Assembly: GCA_963781305.1 (NCBI GenBank)
Contig: CAWAFL010000013.1
Coordinates: forward strand, 310,001-374,000
From: DASXMT01 sp963781305
GTDB lineage: Bacteria; Actinomycetota; Acidimicrobiia; Acidimicrobiales; RAAP-2
Direction of reading: 5' to 3'
DNA: 64,000 nt
Both the position numbers and the translations under genes were made by a program. Within the stretch, counting starts at the first letter, position 1, and every line of letters begins with the position of its first letter. The notes under the pieces are model-generated. The model ran no database searches, was not told the origin of the DNA, and was given only the letters and a program-made list of their open reading frames with translations. This document shows, piece by piece, positions 36,472 to 45,664 of this stretch.

Positions 36472-37383
36472 ATGACCGAGGTGCCACCGCCCCAAGAGGA
36501 AATCCTGCTCACACACTTCATCGTGTCGGACGACGTGGAACGCTCCCGGCATTTCTACACCGAAGTCCTTGGGGGCCGGGTCGCCTTCTCCAGCCCCGGA
36601 GGGCCGACCAACGTCGCACTGTCCAATAGTTGGATCGTCATCAATGGCGGAGGAGGCCCGACCGACGACAAGCCCGAGGTCACCCTGGAGACGCCCGGCG
36701 ACCCACATCGGGTGAGCAGTTTCGTCAACATCCGGGTCAGGGACATAGAGACTGTGTACTCCGAATGGAGCGCCCGAGGTGCTCAGTTCCTGACGCCTCC
36801 GAAACAGCACCAGTACGAGATCCGTTGCTACATCCGCGACCCCGATGGTCACCTGATCGAAGTGGGGCAGACCACCGACCCGCAGGGGGACTGGGTGCCC
36901 GATCACTGGCCATCGGGTACGCCCGTTGACGAGCTCCCAAGGCCCCCAGAGGGAATTGTGCTGGCCCACTTCATCGTGTCGGACGATGTCGAGCGCTCTC
37001 GCCGCTTCTACACCGATGTGCTTGGGGGCAAGGATGCGTTCTCCGGACCCGGAGGGCTCACGTATGTCCAACTGTCGAATAGTTGGATCATCATCAACGT
37101 CGGCGGAGGGCCGACCGACGACAAGCCGGAGGTCACCCTTGAGAAGCCTACCGATCCCAACCGCGTCAGCAGTTTCCTCAACATACGGGTGACGGACATG
37201 GACTCTGTGTATACCGAATGGAGCGCGCGCGGTGCGGACTTCCTGACGCCACCGAAGCAGCACCAGTACGAAATCCGTTGCTACATCCGTGATCCCGATG
37301 GTCATCTGATCGAAGTGGGACAAACGACGGATCCCGGGGGAGATTGGTTTCCCGATCAATGGCCATCGAGCAAGTCGGGGTGA
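36472..37383 (+). CDS. Tandem VOC-family protein (two duplicated glyoxalase-fold domains)
   Basis: The 303-residue protein is an internal duplication. Residues ~10-135 and ~160-290 each contain HFIVSDDVERSRxFYT, SNSWI(V/I)IN, GGGPTDDKPEVTLE, SARGAxFLTPPKQHQYEIRC and YIRDPDGHLIEVGQTTD. The putative metal ligands (His at the start, Glu at the end) are kept in both halves. A third copy of the same domain is at 60979-61416. GGAGG lies 6 bp before the ATG. It is the middle gene of module B. Confidence 0.87.
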   Translation: MTEVPPPQEEILLTHFIVSDDVERSRHFYTEVLGGRVAFSSPGGPTNVALSNSWIVINGGGGPTDDKPEVTLETPGDPHRVSSFVNIRVRDIETVYSEWSARGAQFLTPPKQHQYEIRCYIRDPDGHLIEVGQTTDPQGDWVPDHWPSGTPVDELPRPPEGIVLAHFIVSDDVERSRRFYTDVLGGKDAFSGPGGLTYVQLSNSWIIINVGGGPTDDKPEVTLEKPTDPNRVSSFLNIRVTDMDSVYTEWSARGADFLTPPKQHQYEIRCYIRDPDGHLIEVGQTTDPGGDWFPDQWPSSKSG

Positions 37384-37411
37384 GCTTCCTGACGGGGCGG
37401 AGGTATCCATC

Positions 37412-38047
37412 ATGACTACGGCGATCATCGGCACCGGAGGCATCGGATCGGCCATCGCGCGTCAGCTTGCCGCCGGTGGCGAGACCCTCCAGCTCTCGAG
37501 CACCGACAAGGAGTCAGCGCGAAAGCTGGCCGCGGCAATTGGCGGAGCGGCGGTCGTCGCGCTCGACAACCGGAGCGCTTTGCAGGGAGCCGATGCCGTC
37601 GTCCTCGCGCTGCGGTTTTCCGTGTTGAAAGACGTCATCGACGAGATCGCCGGCGCGCTGGGAGACACGTATCTCGTCGTTCCGAGCAATCCGGTCGGGA
37701 TCGACGCACAAGGCAAGGTCGTGCGACTCCTACCGGAAGGGCAGTCATCGGGGCAAGTTGTTGCTGGGTGGTTGCCGACAGGGACACGCTTTGCCATCGC
37801 GTTCGGCACCATGTCCGCCGATCTCTTCGAGTCCTCGAGCCACCGGTCGCCCGAGCCCGCGGTTCTGTTCTACGTGTCCGAGTACGAGCACAGGAGCGAC
37901 GAAGTCGAGCACTTGGTCCGAACGGCCGGCTTTGAGCCGATGAGGATCGGCGACGTCGAACAGTCGAGCCGACTCGAGGTAGGCGGCGATCTTCACGATC
38001 TTGTGGTCGGCCCCGCAGAGGCGCGGTCCCTCGTCGTGAGGGCCTGA
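37412..38047 (+). CDS. NADP/F420-dependent reductase family (NADPH-dependent F420 reductase type)
   Basis: The 211-residue Rossmann protein has an N-terminal IIGTGGIGSAIARQLAAGG motif, followed by STDKESARKLA and AVVLALRFSVLKDVIDEI. A conserved VVPSNPVG segment matches the F420H2:NADP oxidoreductase/ProC-like family. It would move hydride between NADP(H) and F420 or a carbonyl substrate. GGAGG lies 8 bp before the ATG; it is 28 bp after the tandem VOC gene and is the last gene of module B. Confidence 0.8.
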   Translation: MTTAIIGTGGIGSAIARQLAAGGETLQLSSTDKESARKLAAAIGGAAVVALDNRSALQGADAVVLALRFSVLKDVIDEIAGALGDTYLVVPSNPVGIDAQGKVVRLLPEGQSSGQVVAGWLPTGTRFAIAFGTMSADLFESSSHRSPEPAVLFYVSEYEHRSDEVEHLVRTAGFEPMRIGDVEQSSRLEVGGDLHDLVVGPAEARSLVVRA

Positions 38048-38333
38048 TTGCCTTCCGAACTCACCGCTCGGCCCGGAAGCAACCACTCGTCCTAGACCAT
38101 GGTGGGATCGGAGATTGCGGTTGACCACATGGGCGAGGGCAACGGTGCGAACGATCTTGGATCGCTTTCGCCGCCACTGAAGCGGCGTCCGTAGCGCAGT
38201 GGTTTCGAATCGGTCGCACCCGACGATGATTTGGAACGTGCAGCGCCGATGAGGCCCATGTGGGTGACGCTGCAACCAGCGATTCGTCGGGGCAATCCAG
38301 ACCGCCGCGTTCTGCAACGTCGGGCTCGCTTCG

Positions 38334-39065
38334 TTACCCAGCCTGGCGCTGTCTGTCCAGCTGAACCTGAGCGATTTCCACCGCCAAAGCGCGCTCTATG
38401 AGTTCACGGCTCAATCCGAACGCTCCGGCGGCCTCACTCTCGGTGGCAAGACCAAGTAACAGATGCTCCGTGCCGATGTAGTTATGACCCAACCGCAATG
38501 CGGCCTTCAGGGTTTCCCGCAATGCCGCCCGGATCGCGTCGGTAAAATGCAGCTCGCGCAAGGCACCTAGGTCCGTGTCGTAGTTGCCCGCGGCCGGCCC
38601 GACACCAAGTGCAATGTAAACCTGTTCGTCGGTCACGCCGAGACGGTGGATGATCTTGGCAGCCAGGCCCTCAGGTTCGGCCAGGAGACCGGCTGCGAGG
38701 TGGTCGACATCGACAGCGTCGGCTCCCGCGCTCGTTGCGATCTGGCCGGCCGCGGCCAAGACGTTACGCGCCCGTGAGGTGAAGCGGGAGAACTCTTTAC
38801 CCTCGGGCGCCAGGTCGGAGTCGTCGCGGGCGACGAAACGTTTTTGGGCGGCCTGCTTGGACACCCCCATGCTGGCCCCGATCTGGCTCCAGGAAGAACC
38901 GGAGGATCGGGCCTGGTCGACGAAGTGACCGATCAGGGCGTCGGACTGTTCATCGAGCCGGTCAGCGACCGTGACCGCATCCGAGAGGTTGGCGAGCGGT
39001 CCGCCGTCAGGATGCAAGGTCTTCACGTATCCGATCAGGTTGTCGAGAGGTACTGGAAAGGTCAT
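38334..39065 (-). CDS. HTH / Clp N-terminal domain regulator
   Basis: The 243-residue protein has an N-terminal helix-turn-helix (SWSQIGASMGVSKQAAQKRF) and then two Clp-N type repeats (FTSRARNVLAAAG...DVDHLAAGLLAEPEG and FTDAIRAALRETLKAALRLG...TEHLLLGLATESEGA-like). There is no AAA module. Clp-N repeats normally bind substrates or adaptors, so this may be a DNA-binding protein whose activity is tuned by the Clp system. Its promoter makes a leaderless transcript and lies inside a symmetrical operator, suggesting autoregulation (inferred). Confidence 0.82.
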   Translation of the reverse strand: MTFPVPLDNLIGYVKTLHPDGGPLANLSDAVTVADRLDEQSDALIGHFVDQARSSGSSWSQIGASMGVSKQAAQKRFVARDDSDLAPEGKEFSRFTSRARNVLAAAGQIATSAGADAVDVDHLAAGLLAEPEGLAAKIIHRLGVTDEQVYIALGVGPAAGNYDTDLGALRELHFTDAIRAALRETLKAALRLGHNYIGTEHLLLGLATESEAAGAFGLSRELIERALAVEIAQVQLDRQRQAG

Positions 39066-39071
39066 GGGGCA

Positions 39072-39114
39072 ACTATAGGTTGACGATGGCCCTTCGTCAA
39101 CATTGTATTGACGA
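39072..39114 (-). promoter_or_regulatory. Leaderless promoter embedded in a three-half-site operator
   Basis: On the minus strand, -35 TTGACG (39095-39100) and -10 TATAGT (39072-39077) are separated by exactly 17 bp. The -10 ends 6 bases before the ATG at 39065, so the transcript should start at or next to the A of the start codon. The promoter overlaps GTTGACGA-7-TCGTCAAC (39079-39101). A third half-site (39108-39114) forms a second palindrome, CGTCAA-7-TTGACG. Confidence 0.75.
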
Positions 39115-39255
39115 TTCAGGGGGCCTAGGGTCTGGACACCGGATCCCAGCTCACCTTGGCGGCGCGGATCGAACGAGAACCCCGTGGCCCGTCTGGCCGT
39201 ACCCACCTGCAGAAGTTCATCCCGATTGCCTTCGACGTCTTCGCCAACGAGGTCG

Positions 39256-39459
39256 TTGGACGCCCTCGACATCCTCGGCATTCGGATCAGCGTGAAGGAG
39301 GGCGAGTGCACGGTCGTCGACGGGCCCTTCGCAGAGGCCAAGGACCTGGTAGGCGGTTGGGCGCTCATGGACGACCTGCCCGGGGTCGTCGAGTGGTCCA
39401 ACCGCTTCCTCGGGCTCCTGGGCGAGGGCGAGGTACGCGTACGTCCCGTCTTGGGCTGA
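39256..39459 (+). pseudogene. YCII/DGPF-domain remnant (C-terminal part)
   Basis: This frame encodes GIRISVKEGECTVVDGPFAE followed by AKDLVGGWALMD and ends GEGEVRVRPVLG, the C-terminal half of a YCII-related (DGPF) protein. The N-terminal half is not found in any frame upstream, so the gene is truncated. No ECF sigma gene follows, unlike the intact DGPF/ECF locus at 53636-55276. Confidence 0.6.
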
Positions 39460-39552
39460 TGCGACCGCGGTCCACCTCCTGCCGAGTGCCCAAAGTGGTG
39501 GTTGAATCGGTGGCATGCAGGTTCCCGATTCAACCACCGCGGTATGGTCCTG

Positions 39553-41217
39553 ATGGCCGAGACACGCACTGCGATCCTGACTGTTGATGACGATCCCGAG
39601 GTCTCCCGCGCCATCGCTCGAGATCTGCGGCGCGCCTATGGAAAGGACTACCGGATCGTCCGAGCCGAGTCGGGCGACCAGGGGCTGGAGGCGCTCAAAG
39701 AGCTGAAGCTGCGCGGCGACGTGGTGGCGCTGTTGTTGGCGGACTACCGGATGCCACAGATGAACGGCATCGAGTTCTTGGAGCAGGCGATGGACCTCTT
39801 TCCGACCGCCAGGCGTGTTCTGCTGACGGCATATGCCGACACGAGTGCCGCCATCGACGCCATCAACGTGGTCGATCTGGATCACTACCTGCTCAAGCCC
39901 TGGGATCCACCAGAGGAAAAGCTCTACCCGGTGCTCGACGATCTCCTCGAAGCCTGGCAGGCGATCGACCATCGACCCATACCGGACACCAAAGTCGTGG
40001 GTCACCGATGGTCGGCTCGCTCGTCGGACGTGCGCGAGTTCCTCGGTCGCAACCAGGTTCCCTACCGGTGGTATCAGTCTGACGAGCCGGAGGGAGAGCG
40101 ACTTCTCGCCGCCGCCGGCGTCGACGGGCTGCGTCTTCCCGTCGTTATTACCGCCGATGGCGCCGTGCTCGTCGAGCCCACCGACGAGCAGCTGGCGGCG
40201 CGAGTCGGGCTCGAGACGACGCCGTCCGAGCTCTTCTACGACCTCGTGGTGATCGGCGGCGGTCCGGCGGGTCTCGGAGCAGCGCTCTACGGCGCGTCAG
40301 AGGGATTGCGCACGATCTTGATCGAGAGAACGGCGACGGGTGGGCAAGCCGGCCAGAGTTCACGGATCGAGAATTATCTCGGCTTTCCCGATGGCGTCTC
40401 GGGCGCACAACTGACCGAACGGGCCCGCCGTCAGGCAGCCAAATTCGGTGCGGAGATCGTCACGGCCCGCGAAGTGGTGGCGATCGAGGTCAATGGATCG
40501 GCGCGCACCGTTCGTTTCACCGACGGTTCCACAATCGACGCTCACGCCATCATCCTCGCTTCGGGCGTGTCCTATCGGCAACTTACGGCCCCCGGTCTGG
40601 CCGACTTCACCGGGAGGGGCGTCTACTACGGATCGACGATGAGTGAGGCTTCCAACGCCGCAGGCCAGCACGTCTACATCGTCGGTGGCGCCAACTCCGC
40701 CGGCCAGGCGGCGGTGTACTTCGCCCGCCACGCAGAGTCGGTGACCGTCCTCGTTCGGGGCACTTCCTTGGCCGCGTCGATGTCCCACTATCTCGTCCAG
40801 CAGATTGAGACCATTTCGAATATTGAGGTGCGCACGTGCACCGAAGTCATCGCCGGGAGTGGGGAAGAGCATTTGGAGACGCTCACCCTGCGCGACAACA
40901 CATCCGGTGCCACCGAAGTGGTCGATGCCGAGCTGTTGTTCGTGTTCATCGGTGCGCTCCCTCGCACCGAATGGCTCGATGGGGTCGTGGTGCGGGACAA
41001 GCGCGGTTTCGTCATGACCGGCCCGGACCTGCCACTGGTAGGAGACCGACCGGCCGGTTGGATTGAGGAGCGGGCGCCGTATCACCTTGAGAGCAGCATC
41101 CCCGGTGTGTTCGTGGCCGGTGATGCCCGGGCGGAGTCGGCCAAGCGGGTCGCTTCCGCCGTGGGCGAGGGGGCGATGGCGGTGATGCTCGTGCACCGGT
41201 ATCTCGAGATGGGGTGA
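39553..41217 (+). CDS. Receiver domain fused to thioredoxin-reductase-like FAD oxidoreductase
   Basis: In this 554-residue fusion, residues ~5-125 are a response-regulator receiver (VDDDPEVS; phospho-acceptor Asp in LLADYRMP; TAY and KPW switch residues). Residues ~150-220 are a thioredoxin/glutaredoxin-like segment. The rest is a TrxR fold with VIGGGPAGLGAALYGASEG, VGGANSAGQAAVYF and VFVAGDARAESAK. The CxxC of TrxR is replaced by GSTM in YYGSTMSEAS, and the protein has a single Cys elsewhere, so it cannot be a normal disulfide reductase. It is 4 bp upstream of the cNMP-binding kinase, its probable partner. ATG 39544 is an alternative start. Confidence 0.88.
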   Translation: MAETRTAILTVDDDPEVSRAIARDLRRAYGKDYRIVRAESGDQGLEALKELKLRGDVVALLLADYRMPQMNGIEFLEQAMDLFPTARRVLLTAYADTSAAIDAINVVDLDHYLLKPWDPPEEKLYPVLDDLLEAWQAIDHRPIPDTKVVGHRWSARSSDVREFLGRNQVPYRWYQSDEPEGERLLAAAGVDGLRLPVVITADGAVLVEPTDEQLAARVGLETTPSELFYDLVVIGGGPAGLGAALYGASEGLRTILIERTATGGQAGQSSRIENYLGFPDGVSGAQLTERARRQAAKFGAEIVTAREVVAIEVNGSARTVRFTDGSTIDAHAIILASGVSYRQLTAPGLADFTGRGVYYGSTMSEASNAAGQHVYIVGGANSAGQAAVYFARHAESVTVLVRGTSLAASMSHYLVQQIETISNIEVRTCTEVIAGSGEEHLETLTLRDNTSGATEVVDAELLFVFIGALPRTEWLDGVVVRDKRGFVMTGPDLPLVGDRPAGWIEERAPYHLESSIPGVFVAGDARAESAKRVASAVGEGAMAVMLVHRYLEMG

Positions 41218-41221
41218 TGCC

Positions 41222-42680
41222 ATGAGCGACGAACTCTCGTGTGATGTCGACGAAATTCGGACTCTCTTCTTGTTCGAGAAACTGGATGAGGAACAGCTGG
41301 GCCGGTTGTGTCAAGAAGGGCACGTCGAGGTGGCCGAACCCGGTTGGGTCCTCCGCGAAGGGGAGCCGGCCACATCGTTCTACGTCCTTTTGGAAGGCTC
41401 GGTCGCGTTGTTCCGTCGCGTCGGCAACGACGATGTCGAGATCACCCGGGCCGATTCCCCCGGTGTGTACGCCGGCGCGTTTCAGGCGTATCTCGGTGAC
41501 CGGATCCGACAGCTGTACAACAACTCATTGCGCGCCAACGTGCGGTCGAGGTTCTTCGTTCTAGGCGCCGAGCAGTTCGCGCAGCTGATGCGGGACTGGT
41601 TCCCGATGGCGCTCCATCTCCTTGAAGGGCTCTTCTTCGGCACCCAGAGCACGCAGCAGGCTCTTCAACAACGAGAGCACCTCCTTGCCCTCGGCTCCCT
41701 CTCGGCGGGCCTCACCCATGAGTTGAACAATCCGGCGGCTGCGGCGGTTCGGGCGACTTCGTCGCTCAGGGACCGGCTGACAGACATGCGCCACACCCTG
41801 GACACCCTGGCGTCCGGAATCGATCCGAGCACCTTGGCATCGCTGGTGCGACTGGAGGAGGAGGCCGTCGGGGGCGTGCACACGGTGGAGCAGCTGAGCC
41901 CGATGGAGACGTCGGATCTCGAGGACCGTCTCGGCGAATGGCTCGGGGAGCATCAGATCACTGACGGTTGGGACTTGGCCCCGGTGTTCGTTCAGGCCGG
42001 CCTGGCTGAGACGTACCTGGAACGAGTGGCCCGGGACGTCGGCGAGGCCAAGCTCGAGGGCGCACTTCGTTGGCTCACGCTGTGCCGTCGAGGCCGAGAT
42101 CCTGATGGACGAGATCCAGGATTCGACGACGCGGGTATCGACGCTGATTGCCGCGTCCAAGCAGTATTCACAAATGGACCGCGCCCCCTACCAGATAGTC
42201 GACGTGCATGAACTCCTCGACAGCACGCTGACCATGCTGGCGCCCAAACTCGGTGACGGCATCGAGGTAACGCGAGAGTACGACCGCTCCCTCCCTCCCA
42301 TTCCTGGCTACGCCGCCGAGCTCAATCAGGTGTGGACCAATCTGATCGACAACGCCATCGCGGCCATGGGTGGAACGGGCAAGCTGACCATCCGGACTTC
42401 GCGTGACGAGGATTTTCTCGCCGTGCGGATCGGGGACACCGGGCCTGGCGTACCCGAGGAGATACGCTCGCGAATCTTCGAGCCCTTCTTCACAACCAAG
42501 CCGTTCGGAGAAGGCACCGGTCTCGGCCTCGATATTTCATGGCGCATTGTCGTCAACAAGCACCACGGCGACTTGAAGCTCCAGTCCACGCCTGGCAATA
42601 CCTGGTTTGAGGTCCGGCTTCCGTTGGTCGAGCCGGAGCCGCTCGATACTCACGTATCTGGTGAGTTGGCGTCTCCCTGA
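41222..42680 (+). pseudogene. cNMP-binding sensor histidine kinase, split by a +1 frameshift
   Basis: Residues ~10-130 form a cyclic-nucleotide-binding fold (VLREGEPATSFYVLLEGSVA). The H-box LSAGLTHELNNPAAAA carries the phospho-His. After an extra T at 42083 the frame continues as AVEAEILMDEIQDSTTRVST and holds the kinase boxes NLIDNAIAAM, GDTGPGVPEE and GTGLGLDIS. The restored length is 485 residues. It is adjacent to the receiver-TrxR fusion, whose receiver it presumably phosphorylates. As read, the sensor/His half is separated from the ATPase half. Confidence 0.85.
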
Positions 42681-43036
42681 GGGTGGCGATCCGGACTGCG
42701 GACCAGATCCGTCACACGATCCGCGAGATGGCGGCTGAGGGATCAATCATCATGTTGACCACCAGGACCTCAACACGAGGTGGCGTGAGCCATGTTCGAA
42801 GAGGCACAGGCCGCACGCCTACTAGGGGTTTCCTGGATGCAAGGGTGTCACTCCCGACCTGATACTGGGAGGAGTGCCTGATCGTCAAGACGCAATGGGA
42901 GTAGGCGACAGCCGCGGTCTAGGTGCGAGTCGTGGACTTTGGTAGAGATCATCATCTGAAATTGGAAAGGCTCTGCCAGGAATTGCAGACTCGGGAAGTC
43001 TTCGCATTATCGGAACAATATGCTGAAGAGTGAACT
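42681..43036. other. 356-bp region, possible short remnant
   Basis: A 59-codon plus-strand frame from GTG 42683 starts protein-like (ADQIRHTIREMAAEGSIIML) and then loses character; it may be the remnant of a gene that once followed the kinase. The remainder has no supportable feature apart from sequence upstream of the reductase start at 43037. Confidence 0.3.
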
Positions 43037-43981
43037 ATGCGTGCCGTAATCGTCAACGAATATGGATCGACTCCGGTGGTGGCCGAAGTGCCGACGCCCC
43101 AACCCAAAGGGGGCCAGGTTCTGGTCAGCCTGAGCACGGCGGGCATGAATCCGATGGATCGCGTCCTTGCAAGCGGTGACTGGCGCCCCATGCCCGCGGT
43201 CTTCCCCATGGTGCTAGGCGCCGACGGGGCGGGGGTCGTCGAAAAGGTGGGCGAGGGAACGAGTCGGTTAGCCGTTGGGGACAAGGTCTTCGGGCAAATA
43301 TTCATAGCCCCTCTCGGATCGGCTGGGACCTATGCCGAGTATGTTGCCGTCACTGAGGATGCCCCGCTGGCCATTGTGCCCCACGATCTGGACCTCGTGG
43401 TCGCATCTGCACTCCCGACAGTCGGGATGACGGGGCTCTCGCTAGTCGAGGATGTATTGGGGCCTCTTCATGACAGAACCGTATTGATCGTTGGGGCCGG
43501 GGGCGGCGTCGGCACGTTTGCAACTCAGTTCGCCGTCAACGCCGGCGCTCGCGTTATCGCCAACGTTCGGGAGGCCGCCGCAGGTCGAGTGGAAGGGTAT
43601 GGGGCTACTGAGGTCGTCGATCACACGGCAACACCGCTGCTAGATGCAGTCCGGAGCGTGCACCCTGACGGCATCGATGTTCTCTTGGACCTGGCGAGCG
43701 ACAGAGACGCATTTGCGACACTCGCGACATTGGTCCGCCCGGGGGGCATGGCGGTGACGACCCGGTACGTCGCCGATCCCGTTGCGCTCGAGGCCGGCGA
43801 CGTCACTGGAATCAACTTCGCACTGCAGCCCAGCATCGGGATGCTCGACCGCCTAGCTGATGCAGTTCTCACAGGTCGCATCGTGGCTCCCCCCATCACC
43901 CGGATCTCGCTCGATGACGTACCTGCTGTCCTAAGTGGAACGAACCGACCGGTTGATGGGAAGGTCGTCATCACCGTGTGA
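43037..43981 (+). CDS. NADP-dependent quinone-oxidoreductase-type MDR enzyme
   Basis: This 314-residue zinc-independent medium-chain reductase has MRAVIVNEYGSTPVV at the start, AGMNPMDRVLASGDW, GADGAGVVEKVGEG, and NADP loop IVGAGGGVGTFATQFAVNAGARVIA. It ends GTNRPVDGKVVITV. It probably reduces quinones or activated alkenes. GAAGAG lies upstream of the ATG at 43037. It is one of three MDR reductases in the island (with 25207 and 48755). Confidence 0.87.
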   Translation: MRAVIVNEYGSTPVVAEVPTPQPKGGQVLVSLSTAGMNPMDRVLASGDWRPMPAVFPMVLGADGAGVVEKVGEGTSRLAVGDKVFGQIFIAPLGSAGTYAEYVAVTEDAPLAIVPHDLDLVVASALPTVGMTGLSLVEDVLGPLHDRTVLIVGAGGGVGTFATQFAVNAGARVIANVREAAAGRVEGYGATEVVDHTATPLLDAVRSVHPDGIDVLLDLASDRDAFATLATLVRPGGMAVTTRYVADPVALEAGDVTGINFALQPSIGMLDRLADAVLTGRIVAPPITRISLDDVPAVLSGTNRPVDGKVVITV

Positions 43982-44000
43982 CGGAGACCGGTTGACACGC

Positions 44001-45424
44001 CTAGTCCGATTGGTCGGGAAGAGATGTCTCAGGCGAGGTCTTTCGGGGCGCCTTCGTGAGAGAACCAAGATCGCCTACGAGGTCAAGCATCGACATCGTG
44101 GGGTCGAGCTCGTTGGTCGTGCCTTCGCATTCGATAAGGGTCTTGATCAAGATGGCCAGGTAAGAAGGCAGCACGATTCCATGGGCGCGCAAAAGGTGGA
44201 GTATCCGCCCCAGTGTCTCGCCGAGCCTCATGTCATGTAACCTTGCGCCGGCAACAGGTTCGAGGAGCGTCGCAAGTTGCGCCCCAAATTCGGTGCGGTT
44301 CACAGCACGTGTGGTTCGGCTGACCGAGAGCACAGCGCCTACGAGGGCTTCGCCGTCTCGGGCAAGCACCGCCGTCATCATCTGTAGGAGGGCGGTGCGT
44401 TCGGCGGCCTCGACCGAACCGACCTCGCCGAAGTCGATGAGGCCGAGACGCTCCCCCTTGATGGCAATGAGGTTGCCGGTATGCGGATCGGCGTGGAAGC
44501 GATCGGATTGGAAGATCATCACCCCGTAGGCCTGCAGGATCGCCCGAGCAAGCCCACTTCGACTAGTTCCAACCTCGTCCAAGCGTTCCCGATCGCTAAG
44601 GGGAATGCCCTCAACCCAGTCCATGACCAGGACGGATTCGCCACTCAGATCGGTAAACACGCGTGGGATTGTGACGGCATCGTTCAATGCGAACGTGCGA
44701 CCGACCGCTTCGAGGTTGCCGGTTCGGTGATGAAGTCGGTCTCCGCGCGTAGCAAGGCAGTGAACTCGTCGAGGATTGCAACTGGGTCATAAGCACGTAC
44801 GCGGGACGAAAAGCGCGCCAACAGGCGGGCCAAGTGACGGAGCAACCAGACGTCGGCATCAATATCTGTGCGGACCCCCAGACGCCGTACCTTCACTGCG
44901 ACACGAGCGCCGCTGTGAAGAGTCCCCCTGTGAACCTGCGCAATCGACCCGCACGCCACAGGTGCCATTTCGAGTGTCGCAAAAAGGGCACCCAACTCTG
45001 ATCCGAGGCTCCGCTCGAGTTCTGTCATGAACTTCTCTTTGGGGATGCTCGGCGCCTGATCCTGCAACTTCGACAGTTCCCGTTGCACCAGCGGGGGAGT
45101 GATATCGGACCGGCCCGATAGCATCTGTCCGAGTTTTACGAATGTCGGCCCGAGCCCTTCGAGGGTAAGTCGGAGCTGACGGGGAAACGATCCGGCATGG
45201 TCCGTATGTTGAAGGCGAAGTCTGCTAGCCGCGGTATGCCAACCGACCATGGCGCTCCGATAGGCGACGATGGCGACGATCTTGCCGGACCGTCGAAGCA
45301 GTGACGTCCCCGTCGTTCCTCCCCCATAGCTCGGGGCACCACGAGTGCTGGCATCTTTGACGTGAAGCTCCTCGAGCTCGGAGCTTCTTCCGACTAACAC
45401 GCTGGTCACGGTAGTCGCCCACAA
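44001..45424 (-). pseudogene. UbiB/ABC1-type atypical kinase, split by a -1 frameshift
   Basis: The N-terminal part (45424 to ~44723) carries the family signature GPTFVKLGQMLSGRSDITPP and the ATP-binding SIAQVHRGTLHSGARVAVKV. The C-terminal part has HADPHTGNL and LIDFGEVG, the catalytic and metal-binding loops. At 44721-44722 one base is missing: reading on in the next frame gives GNLEAVGRTFALNDAV, the expected continuation. The restored length is about 474 residues. UbiB kinases support quinone or lipid metabolism. Start TTG 45424 is uncertain. Confidence 0.82.
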
Positions 45425-45664
45425 TCGGGCCCGCCATAGGGAGGCTGCCGGACCGTAGCATCGGGAGGGCAGTTAGAGAGTTCCGTCTGTAACCTGATTC
45501 ATGGCCGGCGTGTCAGAGACTTGGGCTCTGCTCGAACGGGGTTCAGCAACCACTACCAGTGATAGAGGAGCGAGCATGAGGGCCATTCTCCGTGTCCTCG
45601 ATCGGGAGATCTCACCGCCATGACGGTTCGGGGCGTCATACCGTCGGGCCGCAAGGACGCCGCC

